Shown here one piece after another: positions 43,511 to 52,122 of a stretch of 64,000 nucleotides of DNA. Below the pieces are notes generated by a model that saw only the letters and a list, made by a program, of their open reading frames with translations, was not told the DNA's origin and did no database searches. A program made the position numbers and the translations under genes. Source of the DNA: Streptomyces zagrosensis (GTDB lineage Bacteria; Actinomycetota; Actinomycetes; Streptomycetales; Streptomycetaceae). Every line of letters begins with the position of its first letter. Positions within the stretch are counted from its first letter, which is position 1. The stretch is taken from contig NZ_JACHJL010000002.1 of the NCBI RefSeq assembly GCF_014203645.1, positions 1 through 64,000 on the forward strand, given 5' to 3'.

Positions 43511-44983
43511 TCAACCCCGGGCAGCGTCCCTGTTGTTGGTGTCGCGACGGTCGGCGTCGCGACGGTCGGCCGCCACTCGATGAGGTGCGTCGGCGGCCTG
43601 CGTATCAAAGGGCCCACCGGGGCCGAACACGATGCGGGCGAAGCGCTCGCCGATGCGCCGCTGGGCGGCGTCGTCCGGGTGGAGTTGGTCGGGCAGCGGC
43701 AGTTCGGCATAGTCGGATGCGCCGTACAGCGCGAGGCCGTCGAGGTAGTACAGGTGCCGATCGGTTTCGGCACGTTGTGCCACCACGCGGCCGAGTTCGC
43801 GCCGGATCGATGTCAGGGTGAGCGCCCCGCTGGCGATCTCGGCGGGGTCACCGTAGCCGCGAAAGCTCAGGCCAGGCCCCGGAGCGTCGGGGTCCGGATA
43901 CATGGGGCCCGGCACCTGCTCGACGACGGGCGCGTACAGCGGCGATACGACCAGCAGCGGCACCTTCGGGTGCCCCTCGCGCACGGTGTCGAGAAAACCG
44001 TGGAGCGCCGGGCCGAGCGTCCGTAGCCGGAAGGCATCCAGCGCGACGATGTTGATGCCTACCTTGACGCTGATCAGGTCGGCGTGGGTGTCCCGGATGG
44101 CCCGGGCCGTGAACGGGTCGAGCAGCGCGTTGCCGCTCAGCCCCAGGTTGACCAGGTTTGCGCCGGCGCGCCTGGCGGCGACGGCGGGCCAGGCCCCGGT
44201 TGGGCCGGCGGCGCCCGCACCCTGGCTGATCGAGCTGCCGTGGTGCACCCACCGCGGTGCCTTCGGCCCGGCCGTACGCGGCGGATGCACCGGGGCGTTG
44301 GCCCGCAGCGCGACCAGTTCGACGATCGCCGCGTGCGGCAGCCAGATCTCGACCTCTTGGTCCCGCCCGGACAACCCGTCGAACCGTACGGCGACCACAC
44401 CGCCACGGTTGGCCACGGTACGACTGTCACGGTCGGTGCTGGGGCCACCATCGCGGTCGGCCCCGGCGCGACCATTGCGGCCAGCCCCAGCCTGACCATC
44501 GCGGTCTGCCCCGGCGTGCTCCGGCCCGGCGGCGGCGCCGTCCCCCGCCCGCTGGCTGTGCGCGTACAGGGGCGCCGAGACCCTCGCGGCGAGCCGCCCG
44601 TCCACGACGAGGTCATACACCCCCGCGCAGCCGCCCCCCAGGCCCGCTTCCCCCTCGTCGGCCGCGGCATCGGGGCCAGCTTCGTCCCGCGCCTCGGCAC
44701 CGCGGCCGTCAACCGGGCCGACAACCGATACGTCACCGCTCTCGGCCATCCCCGCGAAGGGCACCACGTCGAGCTCCACGACCGTCGCCGCCGTACGAAA
44801 CGCCAGCCGCACCCCTGACGGCTGGGCCTCCGCCAACGCACACAGGTCATCGGACATCTGGGCCCGCGCGGCGGCGGGCAGCCGGTGTGGCAGCGTCCCG
44901 CGCGCGGTCGTCTCCAGCTCCAGCACCCCGCGAAGCGTGACGGGCCCCGCACCAGTCAGCGCCGCTGTCGTCCACGTACTCAC
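43511..44983 (-). CDS. SGNH/GDSL-family hydrolase
   Basis: The start is taken at GTG 44983 (VSTWTTAALTGAG), seven bases after GGTGGAG, giving 490 residues. An N-terminal beta-sandwich precedes the SGNH domain. Catalytic blocks: HHGSSISQG (Ser), NLGLSGNA (Gly), KVGINIV (Asn) and DQLHPDD (Asp/His). The likely activity is an esterase or acylhydrolase on sugars or lipids. No signal peptide, so it is probably cytoplasmic. Low-complexity segments interrupt it: a Gly/Ala/Asp/Arg run (about 165-205, ADRDGQAGAGRNGRAGAD) in the N-terminal domain and an ADRRDADRRDTNNRD tail from 15-base repeats near 43540-43575. Confidence 0.82.
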   Translation of the reverse strand: MSTWTTAALTGAGPVTLRGVLELETTARGTLPHRLPAAARAQMSDDLCALAEAQPSGVRLAFRTAATVVELDVVPFAGMAESGDVSVVGPVDGRGAEARDEAGPDAAADEGEAGLGGGCAGVYDLVVDGRLAARVSAPLYAHSQRAGDGAAAGPEHAGADRDGQAGAGRNGRAGADRDGGPSTDRDSRTVANRGGVVAVRFDGLSGRDQEVEIWLPHAAIVELVALRANAPVHPPRTAGPKAPRWVHHGSSISQGAGAAGPTGAWPAVAARRAGANLVNLGLSGNALLDPFTARAIRDTHADLISVKVGINIVALDAFRLRTLGPALHGFLDTVREGHPKVPLLVVSPLYAPVVEQVPGPMYPDPDAPGPGLSFRGYGDPAEIASGALTLTSIRRELGRVVAQRAETDRHLYYLDGLALYGASDYAELPLPDQLHPDDAAQRRIGERFARIVFGPGGPFDTQAADAPHRVAADRRDADRRDTNNRDAARG

Positions 44984-45359
44984 CGCCACACTCCACCTTT
45001 CACAGGTCCGTTTTGCCACCACCGGGCTCACCAGCCGCTATCAGCCCCCAGCCAAACCCCACAGCACCGCGACAGGCAAGGAACTCGGCTCGGGACAACC
45101 CCCATACGCTCCTGCCCCGCCTACCCCCTCGGCCCGCTGCCGAGCCCGCAGCGCGACGGCTGCGGGGTACGCCCGGGAGACGACGGACCGATGACGATCA
45201 ACCAGTGACCGGGCGTAGAGAAATTCCCGGCCCATGCGTGACGATCGATTCGATGCCGGGTCCAAGTCCCCGCCAGTACACACCGATCGGGCGGTCCCAC
45301 CACCGTCGCCCCATCGGCCATCGACAAAACGACGAACAGCGGCGAACAGCGGCGACCTC

Positions 45360-45678
45360 GCGAACACGACACGAATACGGCACGAATACGGCACGGCGAC
45401 GGCCCGAAGACGCCGCGGCAGACACCACCCGCAGCGGACAAATGAACAGCCACCGGCATCCAGCCCAGCGCAAGCCGGCACCACACCACCGCAACACGCG
45501 GCGGCATTCCGAAAGACCGGGACCCGACATGCCGGGCCACCGGGACGCTGGAAAACAGAACACCGAGCCCCTGCGACACCAAAAACGCCAAAAACACTAA
45601 ACAACACCGACAACACACTGACAACACACTGACAGCACCGACAACAGCACCAAAAACGACACCGAAAAGAGGACTTCA
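45360..45678 (+). promoter_or_regulatory. C/A-rich leader and helically phased repeats before the Asp23 operon
   Basis: Near 45365-45400 there are 11-base repeats (ACGAATACGGC). Near 45600-45650 there is another 11-base series (GACAACACACT). About 45570-45670 is almost free of T on the plus strand. It ends with GAGGA five bases before the ATG. The 11-base phasing suits side-by-side protein binding; the T-poor leader would stay unstructured as RNA. Both interpretations are inference. Confidence 0.4.
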
Positions 45679-46194
45679 ATGACGCCCCAGACGGCTACCT
45701 CGGCGATCAATGAGCCCCGTACCGGCGACAGCAAGCCCAGCGCCGGTGACAGCAAGCCCACCACCGGCACCACCACCCTGGAGAACTCCGCCGGTGCGGA
45801 CAGCCAACCCGCAACCCGCGGCAAAACCTCCATCGCCGATGGCGTGGTCGAAAAGATCGCCGGCATGGCCGCCCGTGAGGTTTCCGGTGTCCACGCCCTC
45901 GGCGGCGGCCTCGCCCGCACCCTGGGAGCCGTCCGCGACCGCGTCCCGGGCGGACGCCCCAACGTCACCCGCGGCGTCAAGGTCGAGGTCGGCGAGCGCC
46001 AAACCGCCATCGACCTCGACATTGTCGTCGAATACGGCGTCCCCATCACCGACGTCGCCAGCGACATCCGCGAAAACGTCATCGTCGCCGTCGAGCGCAT
46101 GACCGGCCTCGAAGTCGTCGAGGTCAACATCTCCGTCATCGACGTCCACCTCCCCTTCGACGAAGAAGAGGACGACGAAACCCGCGTCCAATAA
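45679..46194 (+). CDS. Asp23/Gls24 family envelope stress protein
   Basis: 171 residues. After a Thr/Ser/Gly-rich disordered N-terminus (1-45; GDSKPSAGDSKPTTG repeats) comes the Asp23 fold: IADGVVEKIAGMAAREVSGV, GVKVEVGERQTAIDLDIVVEYG, then VVEVNISVIDVHLP. In Gram-positive bacteria Asp23 coats the inner membrane face, held by the anchor AmaP, and rises in alkaline or envelope stress. Here it heads a five-gene operon ending in an AmaP-like protein. GAGGA precedes the ATG at the normal distance. Confidence 0.93.
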   Translation: MTPQTATSAINEPRTGDSKPSAGDSKPTTGTTTLENSAGADSQPATRGKTSIADGVVEKIAGMAAREVSGVHALGGGLARTLGAVRDRVPGGRPNVTRGVKVEVGERQTAIDLDIVVEYGVPITDVASDIRENVIVAVERMTGLEVVEVNISVIDVHLPFDEEEDDETRVQ

Positions 46195-46251
46195 CCACCC
46201 TCTCACCATCCAGACCCACTCCCGCCCCACCCCACACGCCCATCCCACCCA

Positions 46252-46278
46252 CGCCCCCGGGCACACGACCCGGGGGCG
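46252..46278 (+). terminator. ten-base perfect hairpin after asp23 gene
   Basis: Arms CGCCCCCGGG (46252-46261) and CCCGGGGGCG (46269-46278) enclose seven bases in the 121-base gap after the Asp23 gene. It probably works as a partial terminator or RNA stabiliser, giving more Asp23 than downstream products. Confidence 0.55.
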
Positions 46279-46315
46279 GACCCCCGCCCCACCCACACCG
46301 CACAAGGAGTAGGAC

Positions 46316-46546
46316 ATGAGCACAGCGGTCGTGGGCCTCGCCACCGGCATGGCCCTAGGATTCGCCGGCTACTTCGGCGGATTCACCGCCTTCCTACTCG
46401 TCGCCGCCCTCGGCACCATCGGCTTCATCATCGGCCGCATGGCTGACGGAACGCTCCACTGGTCCCAACTCATCCGACGCGACGACTCCGCACCCACCCG
46501 CCACACCACCACCAACGCCAACTCTCGCCGCAGCAGGCTCAAATGA
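46316..46546 (+). CDS. small membrane protein of the Asp23 operon
   Basis: 76 residues; two hydrophobic segments (STAVVGLATGMALGFAGYF and FTAFLLVAALGTIGFIIG) then a basic tail. AAGGAG precedes the ATG. The position resembles the DUF2273-type small membrane protein found in Asp23/AmaP operons, probably a helper for membrane attachment. Its stop overlaps the next start (ATGA). Confidence 0.8.
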   Translation: MSTAVVGLATGMALGFAGYFGGFTAFLLVAALGTIGFIIGRMADGTLHWSQLIRRDDSAPTRHTTTNANSRRSRLK

Positions 46547-46881
46547 CGATTCCCGCCCCCGAGCGCGGTGCCACCACCCTCACCGATCGCGCCCTCAGCC
46601 ACACCGCCACCGGCGCAGCCCGCGAAGCCCTCCAGCACCTCAACAACCCCACCGCCACCGCCCACGCCACCGGCACCACTCGCCGCGGCAAAGCCCATCT
46701 CACCCTCTCGCTCACCCTCCCGTATCCCCTTGACCTCCCCACCACCACCGCCACCATCCAACGCCACGTCACCCACCGCACCCAGCAACTCACCGGCCTC
46801 CCCATCGCCACCATCAACGTACGCATCGAACACCTCGTCCTCCCCCAAGCCATCACCGGCAACGGCCGGGGGGTGCAGTGA
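46543..46881 (+). CDS. second Asp23/Gls24-like protein
   Basis: 112 residues, starting inside the previous stop (ATGA) and ending in a GTGA overlap with the next gene. The product follows the Asp23 pattern in short form: a helix GAAREALQHL, a central strand pair RRGKAHLTLSLTLPYP and a final TINVRIEHLVLP. Thr/His-rich composition makes recognition weaker. Tight overlaps on both sides support it as a genuine operon member. Confidence 0.75.
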   Translation: MTIPAPERGATTLTDRALSHTATGAAREALQHLNNPTATAHATGTTRRGKAHLTLSLTLPYPLDLPTTTATIQRHVTHRTQQLTGLPIATINVRIEHLVLPQAITGNGRGVQ

Positions 46882-47609
46882 GGCCGGCCCACAACAACAC
46901 GTTGACCAGCGCGAGTCGGGGCCCGGCCCGGCGCCCCTGGTCCGCGCGGCGCGGCCCAGCCGCCGTGCTCGCGCTCCTCGGCGCCACCGCCTGCGGCATG
47001 CTCCTGTACGACCAGGTGGCGCTGCACTACGGCCGCCCCGCCGCACCCTGGCGCTCCCGTACCGAGGGCTGGTTGACCGACACCCCCGGCACCAGTGGCT
47101 GGGTGATCGGGGCCGCCGCCGCGCTGGCGCTACTCGGCCTGTATCTGATGGTGCTGGCCCTCACCCCCGGCGGCCGGCGCAGGCTGCCCATGGCGCCGGC
47201 GGCACCGGCCGTACGCGCCGTACTCGACCGCGCCAGCGCCGTAACGCTCCTGCGGGACGCGGCCCTACAGGTGCCGGGGGTCACCAACGCCCGGGCACGG
47301 ATGCGCGGCCGGCGTCGGGCCGTGATTCGGGTGACGGTGGCGTACGGCGAGTCCACGACGATCCGTGCCGCGCTCCACGAGGCACTTGCCACCGAGACGG
47401 ACCGACTCGGCCTGGCCAAGCCACCCCGCCTACGCCTTGGGCTCACCACCGGCGCCCCCACCCACCTGACGCCTACGGCAGCGCAGAAACCACCGCCCAT
47501 CACAGCCACAGCCACAGGCACGGCCACAGGCACAGGCACAGACACAGGCACGGCCCAGGACGGCGCAGCCGAGAACGACACAGCCCAGCACCGCACGGAG
47601 CAGCAGTGA
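46878..47609 (+). CDS. DUF6286-family membrane protein
   Basis: 243 residues with two membrane helices (about 28-47, AVLALLGATACGMLLYDQVA, and 76-98). A soluble domain after them contains VTLLRDAALQVPGVTNARARMRGRRRAVIRVTVAYG, an Asp23-like strand-helix pattern. DUF6286 proteins accompany Asp23/AmaP genes in actinomycetes. The last 30 residues are Thr/Ala/Gly repeats from ACAGGC hexamers (about 47505-47560). GTGA overlap upstream; an 11-base gap to the next gene. Confidence 0.82.
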   Translation: MRPAHNNTLTSASRGPARRPWSARRGPAAVLALLGATACGMLLYDQVALHYGRPAAPWRSRTEGWLTDTPGTSGWVIGAAAALALLGLYLMVLALTPGGRRRLPMAPAAPAVRAVLDRASAVTLLRDAALQVPGVTNARARMRGRRRAVIRVTVAYGESTTIRAALHEALATETDRLGLAKPPRLRLGLTTGAPTHLTPTAAQKPPPITATATGTATGTGTDTGTAQDGAAENDTAQHRTEQQ

Positions 47610-47619
47610 GGAGAACACG

Positions 47620-48267
47620 ATGGGCGGGAACCCCGTACGCCACTGGCTGAACAGGGCCGTGCTGGCCCTGTTGGGCCTGGCGGGTCTGGTCGGTGGCGGC
47701 TGGACCACGGGGACCAGCCTCGACGCACGCGGCGAACTCCCGTTCGCCCTGCCCCCGTGGTGGCCCCGCTGGCACCCGCGGACCGAACTGACCGACTGGT
47801 TGGAGTCCACCGAGCTACGCGACCAAGGGTGGTGGCCCGCGGCCGTCCTCGGCTGCCTCACGGTCGGCCTGCTGGTCCTCGCGTACTGGCTACTCGTACA
47901 GACCGGACCCCGCGAGCCCCGGCGGCTGGCCCTCCCGGGCCCGGCGTCCGGCACCGAGCGCTCCACCGGCACCGCCGCGCGGGCCCCACGCCCCTCGCTG
48001 CGTACCGCCGCGCTTTCCCACGCGATGGCCGCGCAGGCGGCTGACGTACCCGGGGTGCGACGAGCGCGCGTACGACTCACGGGCGGCCCGCGCCGCCCAC
48101 GCGCCCGGCTGACGGTGATACTCGACACCGGCGCCGACCCTCGCGCAGTGCTCACCGCCCTGTGCACGGGCCCCATCGCCGACGCGCAACGCTGCGCGGG
48201 CCTGGACGACCTCCGCTCGGGCCTGCGACTACGCGTCGCCCCGCACGGCACCCGCCGCACGCGCTGA
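47620..48267 (+). CDS. amaP: AmaP-like alkaline shock membrane anchor protein
   Basis: 215 residues with two membrane helices (about 8-28, LNRAVLALLGLAGLVGGGW, and 70-92) and a soluble domain containing SHAMAAQAADVPGVRRARVRL and LTVILDTGADPRAVL. This matches AmaP, which fixes Asp23 to the membrane. GAGGAG lies before the ATG. It is the last gene of the operon; the following 560 bases hold no gene. Confidence 0.82.
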   Translation: MGGNPVRHWLNRAVLALLGLAGLVGGGWTTGTSLDARGELPFALPPWWPRWHPRTELTDWLESTELRDQGWWPAAVLGCLTVGLLVLAYWLLVQTGPREPRRLALPGPASGTERSTGTAARAPRPSLRTAALSHAMAAQAADVPGVRRARVRLTGGPRRPRARLTVILDTGADPRAVLTALCTGPIADAQRCAGLDDLRSGLRLRVAPHGTRRTR

Positions 48268-48828
48268 CGTATCGGGTGGGATACCCGGACCTTCGCGGCC
48301 AGGTGGCGGACCCCTGCGGCTCGTACAAGAGGCGACCGCGCACCTGACGGCCTCCCCGTCCGGCCACCGGCCCCCCAGCACCCACTCGTCAGCCCCATCG
48401 CCCACTCGTCAACGCGGGGCCCGACCCGCGGCTACCCAAGACGATGCGTTGAGTGCGCACAGCAAGCACCAGGACAAGGCCGATGAGCACGGCCGCGAGA
48501 AGCCGGGCCGGGGCGGTGATCAGGGGCAGCGGCGTGACGGGCGGCCGTACGGGCCCTTCGAGATGGCCTACGGGGCAGGCGGAGTTGTCAGTGGTGGGTC
48601 GTAGCGTGGGTGGTGTCCCTATTTCCCGCTGCTGGCTGCTGCGCGAGACGGACACGGCGAAGACCGGACCCGATGACGACGGGTCCGGCCTTCGCCACGT
48701 CGTAGACATGGCTGATGATCGTCAGCCTTCGATCCAGCAGCGGGCGCCAGCCCACGATCACGCGGACGCCTTCGGCGTTCCAGCACCGCTCCAGTACCCG
48801 GGCCAACAGCGTCCGACCTGGTCTTTTC
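48268..48828. other. 561-base intergenic region after the Asp23 operon
   Basis: No gene recognised. It contains a hairpin with arms CCGGACCCG (48664-48672) and CGGGTCCGG (48680-48688) with AAGA before and CCTT after, a possible terminator on either strand. Confidence 0.4.
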
Positions 48829-48831
48829 TGG

Positions 48832-48904
48832 TGGGCCATCAGGGGCTCGAACCCTGAACCAATGGATTAAAAGTCCACTGCTCTGCCAATTGAGCTAATG
48901 GCCC
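48832..48904 (-). tRNA. tRNA-Lys (anticodon TTT)
   Basis: The minus strand folds as a full cloverleaf: 5' GGGCCAT pairs with 3' ATGGCCC, and the anticodon loop CTTTTAA sits between TGGA and TCCA. The T-loop GGTTCGAGCCC variant is intact. CCA is encoded at 48829-48831. Confidence 0.97.
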
Positions 48905-48990
48905 GCACCACGCAGCATATCCCGGCGATCCGGCGAGCCCCGAGCGCACCAGCGGTTCGGGGTTCCGCCCGACCGGCGAGGGCGCCGTAC

Positions 48991-49085
48991 GCGTACAGCC
49001 ACGGCGCCGTAGTCATACGCGTACAGCCGCGGCGCCGTCCGCGTACAGCCGTAACTCCGTACGCGGACAACCGCGGCGACACACG
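48991..49085. repeat. four degenerate GCGTACAGCC repeats
   Basis: Copies of GCGTACAGCC, each followed by (A/G)CGGCGCCGT or similar, start at 48991, 49019, 49041 and 49063 (spacing 28, 22, 22). They lie just upstream of tRNA-Lys, on the side away from the helicase. Role unknown. Confidence 0.6.
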
Positions 49086-49139
49086 CCCACGACCGCTGCG
49101 TCATACACGGTCAGCCGCGGCTGGCTCCCGCCAGATGGC

Positions 49140-49185
49140 GGCAGGGCCCGTACGACACATCACACCGTGCCATCCGGGCCCTGCC
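49140..49185 (-). terminator. hairpin downstream of the DEAD-box helicase
   Basis: Perfect 11-base arms GGCAGGGCCCG (49140-49150) and CGGGCCCTGCC (49175-49185) begin 13 bases after the helicase stop. No T-tract, as often in Streptomyces. Confidence 0.6.
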
Positions 49186-49197
49186 TACGTTCATCGA

Positions 49198-51900
49198 TCA
49201 GCTGTTGCGCTTCCAGCGCGGCTTGTCGTCGCGGCGGCCGAAGGTGCCGGTGCCGGTCCCGGTGCCGGTGCTGCGGTGGTCGTCGCGGCGGACGTGGGGA
49301 CGGTCAGTGTTGGCTGCCGCCGGGCGGTGGCCACCTGCGGGACGCTCGTCACGACGGTCGCGGTTGAACGGGCGGTCCGAGCGGGCGCCACCGGAGGGGC
49401 GGTCGTCGCGGCGGAAGCCACCGGTCGTCGGACGCTCGTCGCGGCGGAAGCCGCCCGAGGGACGCTCATCGCGCCGCTCGAAGGAACGCCCACCACGATC
49501 GTCGCTCCGCTCGTCACGACGGAACCCACCACTCGCCGGACGGTCGTCGCGACGGACGCCACCGGTCGGACGGTCATCGCGACGGAAGCCACCCGAGGGA
49601 CGCTCATCGCGACGGACACCACTGGACGGACGCTCATCACGACGCTCGAAGGAACGCCCACCACGGTCATCACGCCGGTCATCACGACGCTCGAAGGAAC
49701 GCCCGCCGCGGTCGTCGCGCCGCTCGTCGCGCCGGAAGCCACCGGTCGGACGGTCGTCGCGACGGAAGCCACCCGAGGGACGCTCGTCACGACGGACACC
49801 ACTGGACGGACGCTCATCACGACGCTCGAAGGAACGCCCACCACGGTCATCACGCCGGTCATCCCGACGGAAGCCGCCCGAGGGACGCTCGTCGCGACGG
49901 AACCCGCCGGAGCGGTTGCCGCCCTGGCTGCCGCCCTGGGGGCGGTCGTCACGCCGGTCGCGACGGTCGAAGTTGCCCCGGTCATCACGCCGCTCGTCCC
50001 CGCCACGCTCCTGCTCCGGGCGGCTCGACGGCGCGGAGGCCGCAGGCTGCTCGGCACGCGCCGATACGGAATCGGCGGCGGAACCGGCCTGGGCCTGGCC
50101 GCCTTCCTGCGCGGTGGCCTCGGACGACTGCTCGGGCACCGATGCGGAGCTGGTGTCGGCGGTGTCGGTGGCAGCAGACGCCGTCGCCGGCACGACCGCG
50201 GCCGGGTCCTCGCCGCGCTCACGGGCCGCGCGGGCCAACAGCCGGTTGGCCTCGTCGCGCAGCTCGGCCGCGCGCCGCTGGACCTTCTCCAACTGGCGGG
50301 ACAGGTCCTGCACATCGCGCTCGGCCTGCTTGGCCGAGTTCGCCGCCGACTCCGCCTGCACCTCGGTCAGGGAGCGGGCGCCGGTGATGTGCGCCACGTC
50401 CGCGTCGAAGACGCCCGCGCCACCGACGATGTGCCGTGAGGCATCGACGCCAGCGTCCTCCATCAGCCGGAAGATCTGCTTGCGCTGGTGCGGCAGGGCC
50501 AGCGAGACGACCGTGCCGCTCTGCCCCGCGCGGGCCGTACGGCCGGAGCGGTGCAGGTAGTCCTTGTGGTCACCGGCCGGGTCCACGTTGAGCACCAGGT
50601 CGATGCCGTCCACGTGGATGCCGCGCGCAGCGACGTCCGTGGCGACCAGGACGTTGACGTAACCCTCCTTGAAGTCGGCCAGGGTGCGCGTCCGCGCGCC
50701 CTGCGTCATGCCGCCGTGCAGCGCGTCCGCCCGTACGCCGGCGTCCACGAGCTGCTCGGCGACGCGGTCCGCGCCCATCTGGGTGCGGACGAAGATGATG
50801 GTGCGGCCCTTGCGCGCCGCGATGGCGGCGGTGACCGGCGCCTTGTCCTTCGGCTTCACGACGAGCACGTGGTGGCTCATGGTGGTGACCGCGCCCTGCG
50901 CCGCGTCCACCTCGTGCGTCTTGGGGTTGGACAGGTACCGCTTGACGAGGGTGTCGATCTCGTTCTCCAGCGTCGCGGAGAACAGCATCCGCTGGCCGCC
51001 GGACGGCACCAGGTCGAGGATCTCGGTGACCTCGGGCAGGAAGCCCATGTCGGCCATCTGGTCGGCCTCGTCGAGCACGGCGACCTGCACCCGGTCCAGC
51101 GAGGCGGCGCCGCGGTTGATGATGTCGCGCAGTCGGCCCGGAGTGGCGACCAGGATGTCTACGCCCCGCTCCAGGGCGTAGATCTGGTTGCTCATCGACG
51201 TACCGCCGCAGACGACCTTGAGCTTGAGGCCGAGCACATCGCCGTACGGCTGAAGCGCGTCGGACACCTGCATCGCAAGCTCGCGGGTCGGGGTCAGAAT
51301 CAGGCCACGCGGACGCTTCTTCTCCGTGAAACCACCGGAGAGTTGGGTGAGCAGCGGGAGCCCGAAGGACAGGGTCTTGCCCGAACCGGTACGGCCACGG
51401 CCGAGGATGTCCAGCCCTGCCATCGCGTCCGGGATCGTGGCGACCTGGATCGGGAACGGGGTGGTGACGCCGTTCTGGTTCAGCTTGCGAACTACCTGCT
51501 CGGGCAGCCCGAGATCGGTGAACGTGATCGACTTCTCAGCGCTCTCGTCGGACGCCTCAGCAGTCTCAGCGCTCTCGTCGGACGCCTCAGCAGTCTCAAC
51601 GGCTTCGTCGGACGCCTCAGCGGTCTCACCGGTCTCGCCGGAAACCTCAGCGGTCTCGACGGCTTGAACAGCTTCGATGACCTCGGTCGCATCGGCGACA
51701 ACCTCGGCCGCGGCATCGGCATCGGCATCGGCATCGGCATCGACGGTCTCAACGACGGGAGCGATCTCAACGACGGGAGCGGACTCGACTACGGGAGCGG
51801 GCTCTACGGCATCGGCGGTGGCGATCGCCGTGGCGTTCTCAGTGATCACGCCGGTCTCATCGACCTCGGGCATGACGGTGTGCTCAGCAGAAATGGACAT
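49198..51900 (-). CDS. DEAD-box RNA helicase with long RGG/RDD-type tail
   Basis: The start is set at the ATG at 51900 (MSISAEHTV), giving 900 residues. An acidic repeat-rich N-terminus (1-127: Asp-Ala run, SAETAEASDE units) precedes the helicase core (about 128-500). Motifs are all present: Q-motif, GRGRTGSGKT, PTRELA, VLDEADQM, FSATLEN and HRSGRTARAG. A coiled linker follows. The last 250 residues are Arg/Asp/Gly repeats (RRDERPSGGF, DDRGGRSFERR), presumably RNA-binding and condensate-forming. A nearly identical 180-base duplication lies in the tail (49561-49860). The protein likely acts in RNA or ribosome remodelling, especially in the cold. Order matches SCO4096 as recalled. Confidence 0.93.
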   Translation of the reverse strand: MSISAEHTVMPEVDETGVITENATAIATADAVEPAPVVESAPVVEIAPVVETVDADADADADAAAEVVADATEVIEAVQAVETAEVSGETGETAEASDEAVETAEASDESAETAEASDESAEKSITFTDLGLPEQVVRKLNQNGVTTPFPIQVATIPDAMAGLDILGRGRTGSGKTLSFGLPLLTQLSGGFTEKKRPRGLILTPTRELAMQVSDALQPYGDVLGLKLKVVCGGTSMSNQIYALERGVDILVATPGRLRDIINRGAASLDRVQVAVLDEADQMADMGFLPEVTEILDLVPSGGQRMLFSATLENEIDTLVKRYLSNPKTHEVDAAQGAVTTMSHHVLVVKPKDKAPVTAAIAARKGRTIIFVRTQMGADRVAEQLVDAGVRADALHGGMTQGARTRTLADFKEGYVNVLVATDVAARGIHVDGIDLVLNVDPAGDHKDYLHRSGRTARAGQSGTVVSLALPHQRKQIFRLMEDAGVDASRHIVGGAGVFDADVAHITGARSLTEVQAESAANSAKQAERDVQDLSRQLEKVQRRAAELRDEANRLLARAARERGEDPAAVVPATASAATDTADTSSASVPEQSSEATAQEGGQAQAGSAADSVSARAEQPAASAPSSRPEQERGGDERRDDRGNFDRRDRRDDRPQGGSQGGNRSGGFRRDERPSGGFRRDDRRDDRGGRSFERRDERPSSGVRRDERPSGGFRRDDRPTGGFRRDERRDDRGGRSFERRDDRRDDRGGRSFERRDERPSSGVRRDERPSGGFRRDDRPTGGVRRDDRPASGGFRRDERSDDRGGRSFERRDERPSGGFRRDERPTTGGFRRDDRPSGGARSDRPFNRDRRDERPAGGHRPAAANTDRPHVRRDDHRSTGTGTGTGTFGRRDDKPRWKRNS
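49561..49860 (-). repeat. 180-base-period duplication in the helicase tail
   Basis: Bases 49561-49680 recur at 49741-49860. The second 60 bases are identical and the first 60 differ at about three positions. The unit is 60 codons of Arg/Asp/Gly repeat. Confidence 0.9.
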
Positions 51901-52122
51901 GCGAAACGCGGAACCTTCCGGAGTTACGGCACGCGCCCAGACTCCGTGTGATTTCGCAAACAACCGCCTCGATGCGGCCAGCCACGGCAAGGAAAGGAAC
52001 GCGCCACGCGGCGCGCTCCGGGAGGGTTCTCCGAAGTCGGCCGGGCAAATGGGATCAAACGATCTACCACCATACTCACCCCTTCCCTGGGAAGGCAAAT
52101 CCCTCTCCCTCCCGCGACAGGT

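Noticed and set aside
48898..50439. 513-residue plus-strand frame covering the helicase tail and the tRNA-Lys
   Set aside because: It is antisense to Arg/Asp/Gly repeat codons, which avoid stops on the other strand. It also begins inside a tRNA gene.
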